Positions 35,021 to 44,114 of a stretch of DNA of 64,000 nucleotides are shown here, in pieces. Origin of the DNA: Legionella_C dresdenensis (GTDB lineage: Bacteria; Pseudomonadota; Gammaproteobacteria; Legionellales; Legionellaceae); contig NZ_JBHSAB010000010.1 of NCBI RefSeq assembly GCF_042649825.1, positions 1 to 64,000 on the forward strand. Reading direction: 5' to 3'. The stretch's first letter is position 1. The number at the start of each line of letters is the position of its first letter. Below the pieces are notes generated by a model, which was not told where the DNA came from, ran no database searches, and saw only the letters and a program-made list of their open reading frames with translations. The translations under genes were made by a program, and so were the position numbers.

Positions 35021-36394
35021 TTAAAAGGCGATACTCACCTGAAACAGCGCTTCGATTTGCCGGATATAACGTCTGTTAAGCGATAACAGAATAACATGAT
35101 CGCCTGATTCGATCAGCAGATTTGGCGTGGCCATAATAACTCGCTGATTGCGGATTATCGCGGCTGCCGAGCAACCCGGCGGTAAGGGGATCTCTGCCAG
35201 AGAGCGTCCGACAACCAATGAGGTGTGCGAATTGCCATGGGTAACCAGTTCGATAATTTCTGCTTCATTGTTTTGCAGCCGTTGGACCTTTATCATATTG
35301 CCACGCCGCAATTTGGTTAAAATACAGCCAATTGTAATCTGTTGCGGTGAAATGGCCTGATCAATGGCGCTGTCATCAATCAGTTCGATATAAGCAGGGC
35401 GATTAATCAGCGCCATGACATGGCGTGCTCCCAGCCGTTTGGCTTGCAGGCACGACATAATATTGGCTTCGTCATCGTTAGTGACAGCACAGAAGACATC
35501 GGCGAATTCAATATTCTCATTAAGCAGCAAATCACGATCAGCAATATCGCCTTGTAATACAGTGCCCTTGCGTAATTGCGAAGCCAGGCTGCTGGCGCGA
35601 TTATTATTATGTTCAACAATCTTAATCTGATAGTTGTTTTCCAGCGCTTGCGCCAGCGAGGTGCCAATATGGCCGCCGCCAGCAATAAAAATACGATGAT
35701 TAGGCTGGGAGGAATGCTGGCTTGAGGCTGTTAATACCTGTTGCAAGGTTTTAGGCGTTGCAGCAAACAAGACATTATCACCCGGTTGAATCACAACGTC
35801 TGGACTGGCTTCGATAGATTGGTCGCCGCGAAATACCGCCATAATCCGAACCTCTGCGCCATTGAGAACCTGGTATAACTGTTCGACGCTCTTGCCGGTC
35901 ATCATGTCATTAGGAGATGTGTTTATTGTTCCCAGCAATATTTTTCCGTCCGCAAAATCAAAAATCTGAGTTGCCTCGGGATAGGTAATGAGGCTTTGAA
36001 TATGGGTTGCAACCAGCTTTTCCGGGCTGATAATGACATCGACTGGAACATGGTCATTATGGAATAAATGAGGATAATTATAATAATGTTGTGAGCGGAT
36101 GCGGGCAATTTTAGTGGGGGTGCGAAAGAGGCTATAGGCTACCTGGCAGCCAATCATATTAATTTCATCACTATCGGTAACCGCAATTAACATATCCGCG
36201 TGCTCGATCCCTGCTTCAATAAGGACGGAAGGATAAGAGGCCGAGCCATGGACAGTCTGTATATCCAGGCGGTGGTGCAATTCTTTTAAGCGGTTTTCAT
36301 TGAGATCAACCAGCGAGATGTCATTGTTTTCCTGCACCAGATTTTCTGCCAGTGTACCACCAACCTGGCCTGCACCCAAAATAACTATTCGCAT
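35021..36394 (-). CDS. trkA: Trk potassium system NAD-binding subunit TrkA
   Basis: TrkA is the cytosolic regulator of TrkH. The 457-residue product holds two RCK units: the first starts MRIVILGAGQVGGTLAENL with a GxGxxG site, the second RIFIAGGGHIGTSLAQAL around residue 233. Each is followed by a TrkA-C domain. Its start overlaps the dapF stop by 10 bases. Confidence 0.96.
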   Translation of the reverse strand: MRIVILGAGQVGGTLAENLVQENNDISLVDLNENRLKELHHRLDIQTVHGSASYPSVLIEAGIEHADMLIAVTDSDEINMIGCQVAYSLFRTPTKIARIRSQHYYNYPHLFHNDHVPVDVIISPEKLVATHIQSLITYPEATQIFDFADGKILLGTINTSPNDMMTGKSVEQLYQVLNGAEVRIMAVFRGDQSIEASPDVVIQPGDNVLFAATPKTLQQVLTASSQHSSQPNHRIFIAGGGHIGTSLAQALENNYQIKIVEHNNNRASSLASQLRKGTVLQGDIADRDLLLNENIEFADVFCAVTNDDEANIMSCLQAKRLGARHVMALINRPAYIELIDDSAIDQAISPQQITIGCILTKLRRGNMIKVQRLQNNEAEIIELVTHGNSHTSLVVGRSLAEIPLPPGCSAAAIIRNQRVIMATPNLLIESGDHVILLSLNRRYIRQIEALFQVSIAF

Positions 36395-37236
36395 GACAAC
36401 ATACCGCTATATAAGACGCCATCGTAAACGAAACTGGCAGGACCGGTCAGTAAAACCGGACTGGATTCGTCTGGCCACTCAATAATAAGCTCACCGCCCG
36501 GTAACATCACATGGATACGGCTGTCGAGTTGGTAATGCAGCTTACCGACAATCGCCGCGGCAACTGCGCCGCTTCCGCAGGCTTGTGTTTCACCGCAGCC
36601 GCGCTCGTAGACCCGCAGGGCAATATGATTTTGGTCAATAATTTGCATAAAACCGGCATTAGTCTGCTCAGGGAAATTGCAATGTTCACTGATTTCCTGA
36701 CCAAGTGCGGCAACTGGCGCTTCAGCCACGTCATGAACGACACTGACGGCATGTGGATTGCCCACATTGACGGCGTGTATTGAATGCAGCGTGCCATCCT
36801 GCAGCGAAAGCTGATAACTTGCCGCTTGTTGAAAGGCCAGCATGGGAATATCAACCGGGTGGAATTTGGGTAGGCCAAAGCTTACGGTTACACTGTCATC
36901 GCCATTGATAGTTAATTTCATCACCGTAGTGCGGGTTGCAACCGTAATGCTGTCTTTGTCGGTTAGTTGCTGGTGTTGGATAAAGCGGGCAAGGCAGCGG
37001 GCCCCGTTACCGCATTGACCGACTTCCTGGCCATTGGCATTGAAGATACGGTAAAAAAAATCCACAGCAGGATCATTGCTTGATTCAACCATGAGGCATT
37101 GATCAAACCCAATACCAGTATTGCGCTGTGCAAGCATTGCAATTTCATGCGGCAGCAGGTTAACAGACTGGTTAATGGCGTCTATGACAATAAAATCATT
37201 CCCCAGCCCATGCATTTTAGTAAATCGTAAATTCAT
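36385..37236 (-). CDS. dapF: Diaminopimelate epimerase
   Basis: DapF turns LL- into meso-diaminopimelate for lysine and peptidoglycan. The 283-residue product has both catalytic cysteines, in GQCGNGARC and ERGCGETQACGSGA, and begins MNLRFTKMHGLGNDFIVID. It overlaps trkA by 10 bases. Its start codon and first codons are present again in each unit of the tandem array just upstream (see 37231-38345), so its own upstream region has been duplicated several times. No strong ribosome binding site is seen. Confidence 0.96.
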   Translation of the reverse strand: MNLRFTKMHGLGNDFIVIDAINQSVNLLPHEIAMLAQRNTGIGFDQCLMVESSNDPAVDFFYRIFNANGQEVGQCGNGARCLARFIQHQQLTDKDSITVATRTTVMKLTINGDDSVTVSFGLPKFHPVDIPMLAFQQAASYQLSLQDGTLHSIHAVNVGNPHAVSVVHDVAEAPVAALGQEISEHCNFPEQTNAGFMQIIDQNHIALRVYERGCGETQACGSGAVAAAIVGKLHYQLDSRIHVMLPGGELIIEWPDESSPVLLTGPASFVYDGVLYSGMLSCE

Positions 37237-38345
37237 TTCTGGCTCACTGTAGTATTTGCCGTGGGTTTATGAGTCTTCAGGCAGATAGAATCCCTACACA
37301 CAAGGCTCCCTCTCCCGTATCGGGAGAGGGCTGGGGAGAGGGCAAACTTTAGATAACCAGCAGCTTGTTCTGGCGCAATTTTTTCCCTCTCCCCAACCCT
37401 CTCCCGATACGGGAGAGGGAGCAATGCTATTTTAGTAAGTTGTCGATTCATTTCTGGCTCGCTGTAGTATTTGCCGTGGGTTTATGAGACTTCAGGCAGA
37501 TAGCATCCCTGCACACAAGGCTCCCTCTCCCGTATCGGGAGAGGGCAAACTTTAGATAACCAGCAGCTTGTTCTGGCGCAATTTTTTCCCTCTCCCCAAC
37601 CCTCTCCCGATACGGGAGAGGGAGCAATGCTATTTTAGTAAGTTGTCGATTCATTTCTGGCTCACTGTAGTATTTGCCGTGGGTTTATGAGACTTCAGGC
37701 AGATAGCATCCCTGCACACAAGGCTCCCTCTCCCGTATCGGGAGAGGGCAAACTTTAGATAACCAGCAGCTTGTNNNNNNNNNNNNNNNNNNNNNNNNNN
37801 NNNNNNNNNNNNNNNNNNNNNNNNNNNNNNNNNAGAGGGCAAACTTTAGATAACCAGCAGCTTGTTCTGGCGCAATTTTTTCCCTCTCCCCAACCCTCTC
37901 CCGATACGGGAGAGGAAGCAATGCTATTTTAGTAAGTCGTCGATTCATTTCTGGCTCGCTGTAGTATTTGCCGTGGGTTTATGTGTCTTCAGGCAGATAG
38001 AATCCCTACACACAAGGCTCCCTCTCCCGTATCGGGAGAGGGGTGGGGAGAGGGCAACTTTTAGATAACCAGCAGCTTGTTCTGGCGCAATTTTTTCCCT
38101 CTCCCCAACCCTCTCCCGATACGGGAGAGGAAGCAATGCTATTTTAGTAAGTTGCCGATTCATTTCTGGCTCACTGTAGTATTTGCCGTTGACTGTGTGT
38201 TTTCAGGCAGATATAGCGCGCCTTTCTGGCCACAGCCTGTTATTACTAAATATATAATCCCTGACAATACTGCTTTTAAAATGATTTTCATAGTATCTCT
38301 GCATGCGAGGCCCCTTTTCCTGATACAGGAGAGGAGGCAATAAAT
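37231..38345. repeat. Palindrome array B: tandem duplication of the dapF 5' region plus paired palindromes
   Basis: Units start at 37231, 37446, 37649, 37943 and 38158 (spacings 215, 203, then 294 across an N gap, then 215). Each unit has a copy of the dapF start region (ATTCATTTCTGGCTC, then GTAGTATTTGCCGTG), a palindrome CTCTCCCGTATCGGGAGAG, a core with TAACCAGCAGCTTGTTCTGG, and a second palindrome in inverted context. The 215/203 difference is loss of CTGGGGAGAGGG. The last unit is decayed. It fills the 1.2 kb between dapF and the esterase gene; the short minus-strand frames starting at 37451, 37654, 37948 and 38163 are repeat products. Confidence 0.93.
37775..37833. other. Assembly gap (59 N) inside array B
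   Basis: A run of N lies within the tandem array. The spacing of the same landmark (AAACTTTAG at 37750 and 37841) across it is 91 bp, shorter than one unit of 203-215 bp, so the gap length is not true and the number of units is unknown. Confidence 0.97.
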
Positions 38346-38452
38346 CTTCTTACATTTTCACCTTGAAACAGGAAATGTCAATAATCCTTGTTGATCTTGC
38401 TATATAACGGGGCTTTGGCGATAATTTATCTTTTTCCAGTCGGATTACAGTA

Positions 38453-39109
38453 ATGAATAAAATTGATTCCCGGTCGCCTGCACAAGGATGCGTAATCTGG
38501 ATGCATGGTCTGGGGGCGGACGCGAGTGATATGGAGGGCGTGGCGGTTTACCCGCAGCTGGCGGCTTTACCATTGCGGCACGTATTTCTTGATGCGCCAG
38601 TCCGGCCAGTCACGCTGAATGGCGGTATGGCGATGAGAGCCTGGTATGATATTTTGGGACTGAAGCTTGCTGATCGCGAAGATCATGCCGGCATTACCCA
38701 ATCGGCCGCAATAATAAAAAAAGCCATTGAAAGCCAGTTGGCTGATGGTTTTCAATCTGACCAGATTTTTTTAGCTGGTTTCTCTCAGGGCGGCGCCATG
38801 GCTTTGTATACCGCGTTAACCCTGGATAAACCCTTGGCTGGCGTGCTTGCACTTTCGGCTTATTTGCCGTTGGCGGGTGACTGCAGTCCGGTACAGGCAA
38901 AAAATACCCCCTTCTTTTCCGCAAGCGGGGTTTATGATCCGGTTGTCTTGCCAGATTGGACGAAAAAAAGTGAACAATGGCTGGAGAGCCATGGTTATAG
39001 CAATATTACTACCAGACAATATCCTATGGAACACAACATCTGCATTAATGAAATGAATGATATTGCTGAATGGTTAAAAACAAAAATCAGAGGAGTTAAT
39101 GCAGAATGA
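38453..39109 (+). CDS. Carboxylesterase / lysophospholipase-like alpha/beta hydrolase
   Basis: A 218-residue member of the phospholipase/carboxylesterase (EstB, acyl-protein thioesterase) family. The N-terminal oxyanion region is IWMHGLGADASDM; the nucleophile elbow is GFSQGGAM; the acid is Asp in SGVYDPVV and the base His in YPMEHNIC. No signal peptide, so cytosolic. Substrates are probably short-chain esters or lysolipids. Its TGA overlaps the ratA ATG by 4 bases. Confidence 0.9.
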   Translation: MNKIDSRSPAQGCVIWMHGLGADASDMEGVAVYPQLAALPLRHVFLDAPVRPVTLNGGMAMRAWYDILGLKLADREDHAGITQSAAIIKKAIESQLADGFQSDQIFLAGFSQGGAMALYTALTLDKPLAGVLALSAYLPLAGDCSPVQAKNTPFFSASGVYDPVVLPDWTKKSEQWLESHGYSNITTRQYPMEHNICINEMNDIAEWLKTKIRGVNAE

Positions 39110-39540
39110 CAGTTGTGCAAAAGTCAAGGGTAGTGCCATTCTCATGTGAACAAATGTACGGGCTGGTAAATGATGTTGAACAGTATTCGGAATTTCTGCC
39201 TTATTGCGCGCAAAGCATGGTCCATCATCGGGATGAAGATGAAGTTCAGGCGACATTGGTAATCAGTGCCGCCGGTATGAGCAAATCATTTACTACCCGC
39301 AATCGTCTGCAAGCTAACAAAATGATTGAAATTCGACTGGTTGATGGCCCGTTCAGCCACCTGGAAGGTTTTTGGCGTTTTGATGAGGTTGCGGAAGGCT
39401 GCAAAATTTCTTTTGATCTCGAGTTTGAATTCGCTGGCCGGATGTTTTCGATGTTGTTAGGTCCTGTTTTTGAGCAGGTCACAGATAAGATGGTAGATGC
39501 TTTTTGTCTGCGGGCTGAGTCGTTATATGGTAAAGGTTGA
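39106..39540 (+). CDS. ratA: RatA/coenzyme Q-binding START-domain protein
   Basis: A 144-residue START-like protein of the RatA/COQ10 family, described both as a ribosome-association toxin in E. coli and as a ubiquinone-binding protein elsewhere. Motifs MYGLVNDVEQYSEFLPYC, LEGFWRF and FEFAGRMFSMLLGPVF are typical. It starts in the esterase stop and overlaps rnfH, the usual RatA-RnfH pair. Confidence 0.9.
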   Translation: MTVVQKSRVVPFSCEQMYGLVNDVEQYSEFLPYCAQSMVHHRDEDEVQATLVISAAGMSKSFTTRNRLQANKMIEIRLVDGPFSHLEGFWRFDEVAEGCKISFDLEFEFAGRMFSMLLGPVFEQVTDKMVDAFCLRAESLYGKG

Positions 39541-39799
39541 AGTTATTTACATTACGGCGGGTCAGGCAGTGATCCAGCGTTATTGTCAGTTACCCACAGG
39601 TGCGACCGTTGCGGATGCGATTGCTGATACGAGGATAGTGCTTGAATATCCTGAGCTTGAAGTTATGGCTGTAGGGATATTCAGTAAACTGGTAACTCGG
39701 GAAACGGTTTTGAAAAACGGTGATCGGATAGAGTTTTATCGCCCTTTAAGTCTTGATCCTAAAGAGAAGAGGCGGATCAGAGCCAAGGTTAAGAAATAA
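39527..39799 (+). CDS. rnfH: RnfH family ubiquitin-like protein
   Basis: A 90-residue beta-grasp protein of the RnfH (UPF0125) family, function unsettled, regularly next to ratA. It starts at ATG 39527 (MVKVEVIYITAGQ), overlapping the ratA stop by 14 bases; a TTG further up at 39497 is unlikely. The motif KNGDRIEFYRPLSLDPKEKRR near the end is diagnostic. Confidence 0.92.
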   Translation: MVKVEVIYITAGQAVIQRYCQLPTGATVADAIADTRIVLEYPELEVMAVGIFSKLVTRETVLKNGDRIEFYRPLSLDPKEKRRIRAKVKK

Positions 39800-39829
39800 C
39801 CTTGAGGATACACGGCCGGCAACATCTTT

Positions 39830-39849
39830 GTTGGGTCAAACGACCCAAC
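39830..39849. repeat. Dispersed palindrome GTTGGGTC/GACCCAAC
   Basis: GTTGGGTC, AAAC, GACCCAAC: a perfect 8-bp stem lying between the convergent ends of rnfH and bamE. Terminator-like place in both directions. Confidence 0.75.
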
Positions 39850-39856
39850 GGGGGGA

Positions 39857-40171
39857 TTATGGATTGTGTTCTATTTTTACTAGCCTGTTATTGCTGAAGA
39901 ACAATGTCAGATTTTTAATTTTGTTCGAACCGCTACCTTTACGCCAGGTATAAGCGTAATCCCAGCGATTATCATTGAATGTCGGGCTTAACAGGCTGGT
40001 TCCCATCAAAATTGCGGCATCTTCTTTGCTCATGCCCACATGCAACCGTGATATCCGTGTTTCAGGAAGCAAGTTTCCCTGTTGTACTACCCGCCTTGAA
40101 AAATCATAAGAAGCACAACCGTTGAGCATCAAAATAAGGGCTATTACAAAAAAAGAGGTTCCACGTCGCAT
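39857..40171 (-). CDS. bamE: Outer membrane assembly lipoprotein BamE
   Basis: BamE is a lipoprotein of the outer-membrane beta-barrel assembly machine. The 104-residue product starts at the Met at 40171 (MRRGTSFFVIALILMLNGC) with a lipobox LNGC. The mature part has the SmpA/OmlA motif ISRLHVGMSKEDAAILMGTSLL and YAYTWRKG. A longer frame up to 40210 adds 13 residues with no signal-peptide logic. Divergent from fur, the usual gammaproteobacterial arrangement. Confidence 0.93.
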   Translation of the reverse strand: MRRGTSFFVIALILMLNGCASYDFSRRVVQQGNLLPETRISRLHVGMSKEDAAILMGTSLLSPTFNDNRWDYAYTWRKGSGSNKIKNLTLFFSNNRLVKIEHNP

Positions 40172-40250
40172 AGTTTTTGCCTGCCTTGAAAAATTTCGCC
40201 ATAATAGCATGACATTTACTGAAAAACACGAATTTTACTTGGGAGTTGTT

Positions 40251-40667
40251 GTGGAAGAAAGCCAGCAATTAAAGGATGCCGGATTAAAAATAACCATGCC
40301 GCGGTTGAAGGTATTACAGATTCTTGAACAGTCTGCCGATCATCATTTAAGTGCAGAGAATGTTTACAAAGCATTGCTGGATATGGGAGAGGACGTTGGT
40401 CTGGCTACAGTGTACCGGGTTCTGACCCAGTTTGAAGCGGCAGGGCTGGTTTCGCGCCATAATTTTGAGGGCGGGCACTCAGTGTTTGAGTTGAGCCAGG
40501 GCGAACATCATGATCATCTCGTGTGTGTAAAATGTGGTAAGGTAGAAGAGTTTATTGATGAAATCATAGAGCAACGGCAGAAACTGATCGCCGAACAGGC
40601 GAATTTTAAAATGACCGATCATGCGCTAAATATCTATGGATTATGCCCGGGATGCCAGAACAAATAG
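40251..40667 (+). CDS. fur: Ferric uptake regulator
   Basis: Fur represses iron-uptake genes when bound to Fe2+. The GTG at 40251 is chosen as start (MEESQQLKDAGLKIT, 138 residues, family length) because GGGAG lies 5-6 bases upstream; an ATG at 40209 would add 14 residues. The winged helix (TPRLKVLQILE-type, here MPRLKVLQILE) is followed by HHDHLVCVKCGKVEEF, with metal-binding His and Cys residues, and CPGC at the end. Confidence 0.95.
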   Translation: MEESQQLKDAGLKITMPRLKVLQILEQSADHHLSAENVYKALLDMGEDVGLATVYRVLTQFEAAGLVSRHNFEGGHSVFELSQGEHHDHLVCVKCGKVEEFIDEIIEQRQKLIAEQANFKMTDHALNIYGLCPGCQNK

Positions 40668-40695
40668 GGCAATGGCACAAACAGGAAGTGAATAA

Positions 40696-42195
40696 ATGTA
40701 CGAAGATCTGATTAATCCCTATAAAACAGGGCAGCTGCCAACGATTCAGATAGGCGGGATCATGGTTAATAACCAGCTTCAGGACAATGGGCCGGTTAAT
40801 CTGGTATTAAAAAATTTTAACCGTCACGGTTTAATCGCTGGCGCGACAGGTAGCGGGAAAACAAAAACCATTCAGGGACTGTGCGAGCAATTATCGCTGG
40901 CCGGGATTCCAAGTCTGGTAATGGACGTTAAAGGGGATATTTCAGGGCTTGCCGAAGCCGGTCAGGCAACAGAGGCGCTGCAAAAACGCAGCCAGTCTTT
41001 GCACATTGATTTTTCTCCGCGTCCATTCCCGGTTGAGTTACTGACGTTAAATGAGGAGCAACCCGGTGTTCCCGTACGTGCAACGGTGAATGATTTTGGC
41101 GCTGTCCTGTTTTCTCGCATGCTTGATTTGAATGAAACTCAGGCTGGTGTTGTGACGATTATTTTTGAATATGCCAAATCCAAAAAACTGCCGTTAATTG
41201 ATCTGGCTGATTTTAAATCCCTGTTGCAGTATGTGCAGAATGGCCAGGGCAAGGCAGAAATTGAACAGCAATTTGGCAATGTTGCTTCATCTTCCACTGG
41301 CGCAATCATGCGTAAAGTGATTGAACTGGAAGCGCAGGGCGGTAACAGTTTCTTTGCAGAGCCGGCATTTAATGTCTTGGATTTACTGCGGTCTAATGCG
41401 CAAGGACTGGGAATTATCTCCATTCTGCGAGTGATGGATATGCAACAGGCACCCAAGTTGTTTTCGACTTTTATGCTAAAGCTGCTTTCTGATGTTTATC
41501 GCTTGTTCCCCGAATTGGGTGATCCTGAAAAGCCGAAACTGGTTTTGTTTATTGATGAAGCGCATTTGATTTTTGATCAGGCAAGCAAGGCATTACTGAA
41601 TCTGCTTGATACCATGGTAAAGCTTATCCGTTCCAAAGGAGTAGGGTTAATATTCTGTACACAAACGCCCAATGATATTCCAGACAGCATCTTAGGTCAG
41701 CTTGGACTCAAGATACAGCATGCTCTACGGGCTTTTACCGCCAAAGATCGCCAGGCAATGAAGCTTATCGCGCAGAATTTCCCGCCATCGCAATATTATA
41801 ACACTGAGCAGTTATTAACCGCTTTGGGTATCGGTGAGGCATTGGTAAGCGCTCTTGATGAAAAAGGACAGCCAACACCGCTGGTTCAGTGCATGATGCG
41901 TGCTCCTGAATCAAGAATGGGAGTGTTGACTGATTCAGAAGTCAGCCAGATTGTAAATCAGTCAACACTTTATCCGCGTTATAGCCATCGCCAGGAAACG
42001 CAATCAGCCGCAGAAATTCTGTCTGCCCAAAAACAGACGGCGACAGATCCTGCGGTTGAAACTAAAACAGCTTCACATCGTAAAGCTGAAGAAGTATCAA
42101 TCATTACGGTATTAAGTAAAAATACGCTGTTCCGGCAGATCATCAGGCAAATAACAAATGCTATCCTAAAATACATTACAGGCAAAAAAAGGTGA
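40696..42195 (+). CDS. HerA/YjgR-like DUF853 ATPase
   Basis: A 499-residue P-loop ATPase of the helicase HerA-like DUF853 (YjgR) family. Walker A is GATGSGKTKTIQ near residue 50 and Walker B is LVLFIDEAHLIF near 290; STGAIMRKVIELEAQGG lies between. The family's function is not established. Its last 30 bases overlap the end of the convergent amidohydrolase gene. About 29 bp after fur on the same strand. Confidence 0.9.
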   Translation: MYEDLINPYKTGQLPTIQIGGIMVNNQLQDNGPVNLVLKNFNRHGLIAGATGSGKTKTIQGLCEQLSLAGIPSLVMDVKGDISGLAEAGQATEALQKRSQSLHIDFSPRPFPVELLTLNEEQPGVPVRATVNDFGAVLFSRMLDLNETQAGVVTIIFEYAKSKKLPLIDLADFKSLLQYVQNGQGKAEIEQQFGNVASSSTGAIMRKVIELEAQGGNSFFAEPAFNVLDLLRSNAQGLGIISILRVMDMQQAPKLFSTFMLKLLSDVYRLFPELGDPEKPKLVLFIDEAHLIFDQASKALLNLLDTMVKLIRSKGVGLIFCTQTPNDIPDSILGQLGLKIQHALRAFTAKDRQAMKLIAQNFPPSQYYNTEQLLTALGIGEALVSALDEKGQPTPLVQCMMRAPESRMGVLTDSEVSQIVNQSTLYPRYSHRQETQSAAEILSAQKQTATDPAVETKTASHRKAEEVSIITVLSKNTLFRQIIRQITNAILKYITGKKR

Positions 42196-42891
42196 GGTCT
42201 TCTGCGTTTGCAGAACCAGCTGCGATAGAATATCCACCAGACAAGCAATATTCAGGGGCGAATTAACCAGCGCCTGATTAATTTCAATTTCAAAGCCGCT
42301 GTAGTTATTTTCGGGAAAGAGTCGTCTTAACGCGGTAGTAAAACCATCACTATTACCGCGGTAGGGATAATTCAGGCGTACCCGGTACGAAGTGTGTTGT
42401 TTAAGCTGTTTCAACCATTTTTGAGCCAGTTGTTTTTCAGGCAGCCGGGCGGGATCATAAAGAAGTCCAATATCGGCATTCCTGGTTACGTCATTGAGCA
42501 CTGGCGTAAAACTATGAATCGACAAATGCAAAACGGGTTTCCCCGCGGTAATAAGATCTTTGATTGTGGTTAATACCGCGTTGCGGTAAGGATGGTAATA
42601 TTGCGCAGCCAATTGTTGTTTCTTACTGCTTGGCAGAGGCTTGCTGATTTCGGAAAAGCAGCCATTGCGGCTTAAGCTGCGGTTGCAATCAATAAGCAGC
42701 CGAGTGGTTTCGGCGGTAACGAGCGGGCAGGACAGCTCTTTCTGCAAGCCTTTGGCAATATCAAGAGCGCCAAAATCGATTCCTCGGTGGGTATTAAGCA
42801 GGTGCTCATTGCCAATAAATAAACTACGATACTGCTCCGGTACAGTATTCACTGCGTGTTCGCAGCTTAGAATGAATGCAGCCGTGGTCAT
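42166..42891 (-). CDS. N-formylglutamate amidohydrolase-family protein
   Basis: A 241-residue protein of the HutG-like N-formylglutamate amidohydrolase family, zinc-dependent amidases. Seen: SCEHAVNTVPEQY at the N-terminus, HRGIDFGALDIAKGL, DCNRSLSR and LHLSIHSFTPVL, with His and Glu residues for metal binding. It is the last gene of a four-gene operon (peptidase, ATP-grasp ligase, GCS2 ligase, this enzyme) and overlaps GCS2 by 4 bases. No histidine-degradation genes are near, so removal of a blocking group from the operon's amide product is more likely than a histidine-utilisation role. Confidence 0.85.
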   Translation of the reverse strand: MTTAAFILSCEHAVNTVPEQYRSLFIGNEHLLNTHRGIDFGALDIAKGLQKELSCPLVTAETTRLLIDCNRSLSRNGCFSEISKPLPSSKKQQLAAQYYHPYRNAVLTTIKDLITAGKPVLHLSIHSFTPVLNDVTRNADIGLLYDPARLPEKQLAQKWLKQLKQHTSYRVRLNYPYRGNSDGFTTALRRLFPENNYSGFEIEINQALVNSPLNIACLVDILSQLVLQTQKTSPFFACNVF

Positions 42892-44114
42892 GTCGGATTA
42901 AATTGCTGGTTATTAGTCAGACAATGTCCAAGTTGGCGATAGACTCTCTGTAAAGCCGTTTTGCTGAAATCGCCGCCGCAACTTTTAATCAGGCGTTCAC
43001 TTAAACTTCCCTGGCTTAGTATAAATTCCAATGCCAGTTGATCGGTGTGATTGAGTTTGTTGCTCACCTGCTCAATCAGTCTGCTCCAGATATCGCGGCA
43101 GGTCTGGCCGGACGATAATTGCCATTGCCGTAATAACTCGCGATCTTCGATTACGGTTTTTAGTCCTGTTTTCAAACTGGGTAAATAAAGCGCTTTCAGG
43201 CGCTGAGTGTCGCAGGGCGTAGTCAGATAATAATCGGATTGCTGTTGCCAATGCTGCAGGATTGCCAGAATGGCTTTGGCGATAGCGATATCGGCATTAA
43301 CACACTCCTGGCTATCAATGATTCGGATTTCAATCGCTTTATAATCAAATTTGGGAATGGCTGCGCGTGAGTTTAACCATTCATACTGCAATAATTTATC
43401 GGGATCAAAGGGTGCAATATCATTGTACATCGGCTGCAGAATTTTATGCTGATATTCATCCTCTGAGCAGATAAATTCAGGAATAATATCGCCGCTGATA
43501 GACGGGATTCGCTGCTGGTTTTTATTATAAAAATCAAGCCTTGAATCCAAAAGCCCCGTCAGTTGACCGCCAAGGAACGGTGTGCTGGCGGCTAAAGCTG
43601 GCAGCAGCGGGAGAATCAGCCGAATTGCATTGTGCAGCTGGTTGAATTGCTCGTCATTGGCAAAGGGCAGATTCACATGCATGCTTTGCAGGTTTGACCA
43701 GCCATGACCCTGACAATTAAAAATTTTATCGTATTGCAGATAAATTTCATTATTGCCGTAAGGCCAGCGTCTGGTTTCGGTTAACGGGTCCATCCAGGGA
43801 TGGGCGCCTGAAGGCAGCAATTGCAACTGATGTTTGTCCAATAGCGGCTGCAGCCGATTAACCGTTTCCTGAAACTGGGCGGCGAGCGGGGCGTCAGGCG
43901 GTTTGGGGCCATTGTTTTTCAGCTCAAGCACATGCATGACCAGCTCATTGCTGGCCGCGATTTCATCCAGTTCAACTTCGTTAACTTCCCTGCCGGCCAG
44001 GGTATGGAGAATTAAATCGCTCTGAGGCGCGATATTGAGCGTCTCCTTATTAACCAGCATGTATTCAATTTCAATTCCTATTACCGAGAAAATACCATAA
44101 TCAGACATAACCAT
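42888..44114 (-). CDS. Glutamate-cysteine ligase family 2 (GCS2, YbdK-like) amide ligase
   Basis: A roughly 408-residue carboxylate-amine ligase of the glutamine-synthetase fold. The N-terminal IGIEIEYMLVNKETL carries the metal-binding glutamates; ELKNNGPKPP, LPSGAHPWMDP and SMHVNLPFANDEQF are further family blocks. GCS2 enzymes couple glutamate to an amine with ATP. The Met at 44114 has AGGA 4 bases upstream and 44108 is the alternative. It overlaps the upstream ATP-grasp gene by 14 bases. In this operon it probably supplies or caps a gamma-glutamyl unit. Confidence 0.88.
   Translation of the reverse strand: MVMSDYGIFSVIGIEIEYMLVNKETLNIAPQSDLILHTLAGREVNEVELDEIAASNELVMHVLELKNNGPKPPDAPLAAQFQETVNRLQPLLDKHQLQLLPSGAHPWMDPLTETRRWPYGNNEIYLQYDKIFNCQGHGWSNLQSMHVNLPFANDEQFNQLHNAIRLILPLLPALAASTPFLGGQLTGLLDSRLDFYNKNQQRIPSISGDIIPEFICSEDEYQHKILQPMYNDIAPFDPDKLLQYEWLNSRAAIPKFDYKAIEIRIIDSQECVNADIAIAKAILAILQHWQQQSDYYLTTPCDTQRLKALYLPSLKTGLKTVIEDRELLRQWQLSSGQTCRDIWSRLIEQVSNKLNHTDQLALEFILSQGSLSERLIKSCGGDFSKTALQRVYRQLGHCLTNNQQFNPT

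Noticed and set aside
37233..38163. A family of 68-72 codon genes in array B (starting MNRQLTKIALL)
   Set aside because: The frames arise from the duplicated dapF start and run through palindromes. Similarity between them follows from DNA duplication, and they have no good ribosome binding site.
37231..38345. Insertion sequence remnant
   Set aside because: No transposase coding and no clear terminal repeats with target duplication; the units are better explained as tandem duplication of the dapF upstream region with palindromes.
42166..42891. Histidine-utilisation gene hutG
   Set aside because: No other hut genes; it is the last cistron of an amide-ligase operon, so only the family name is used.
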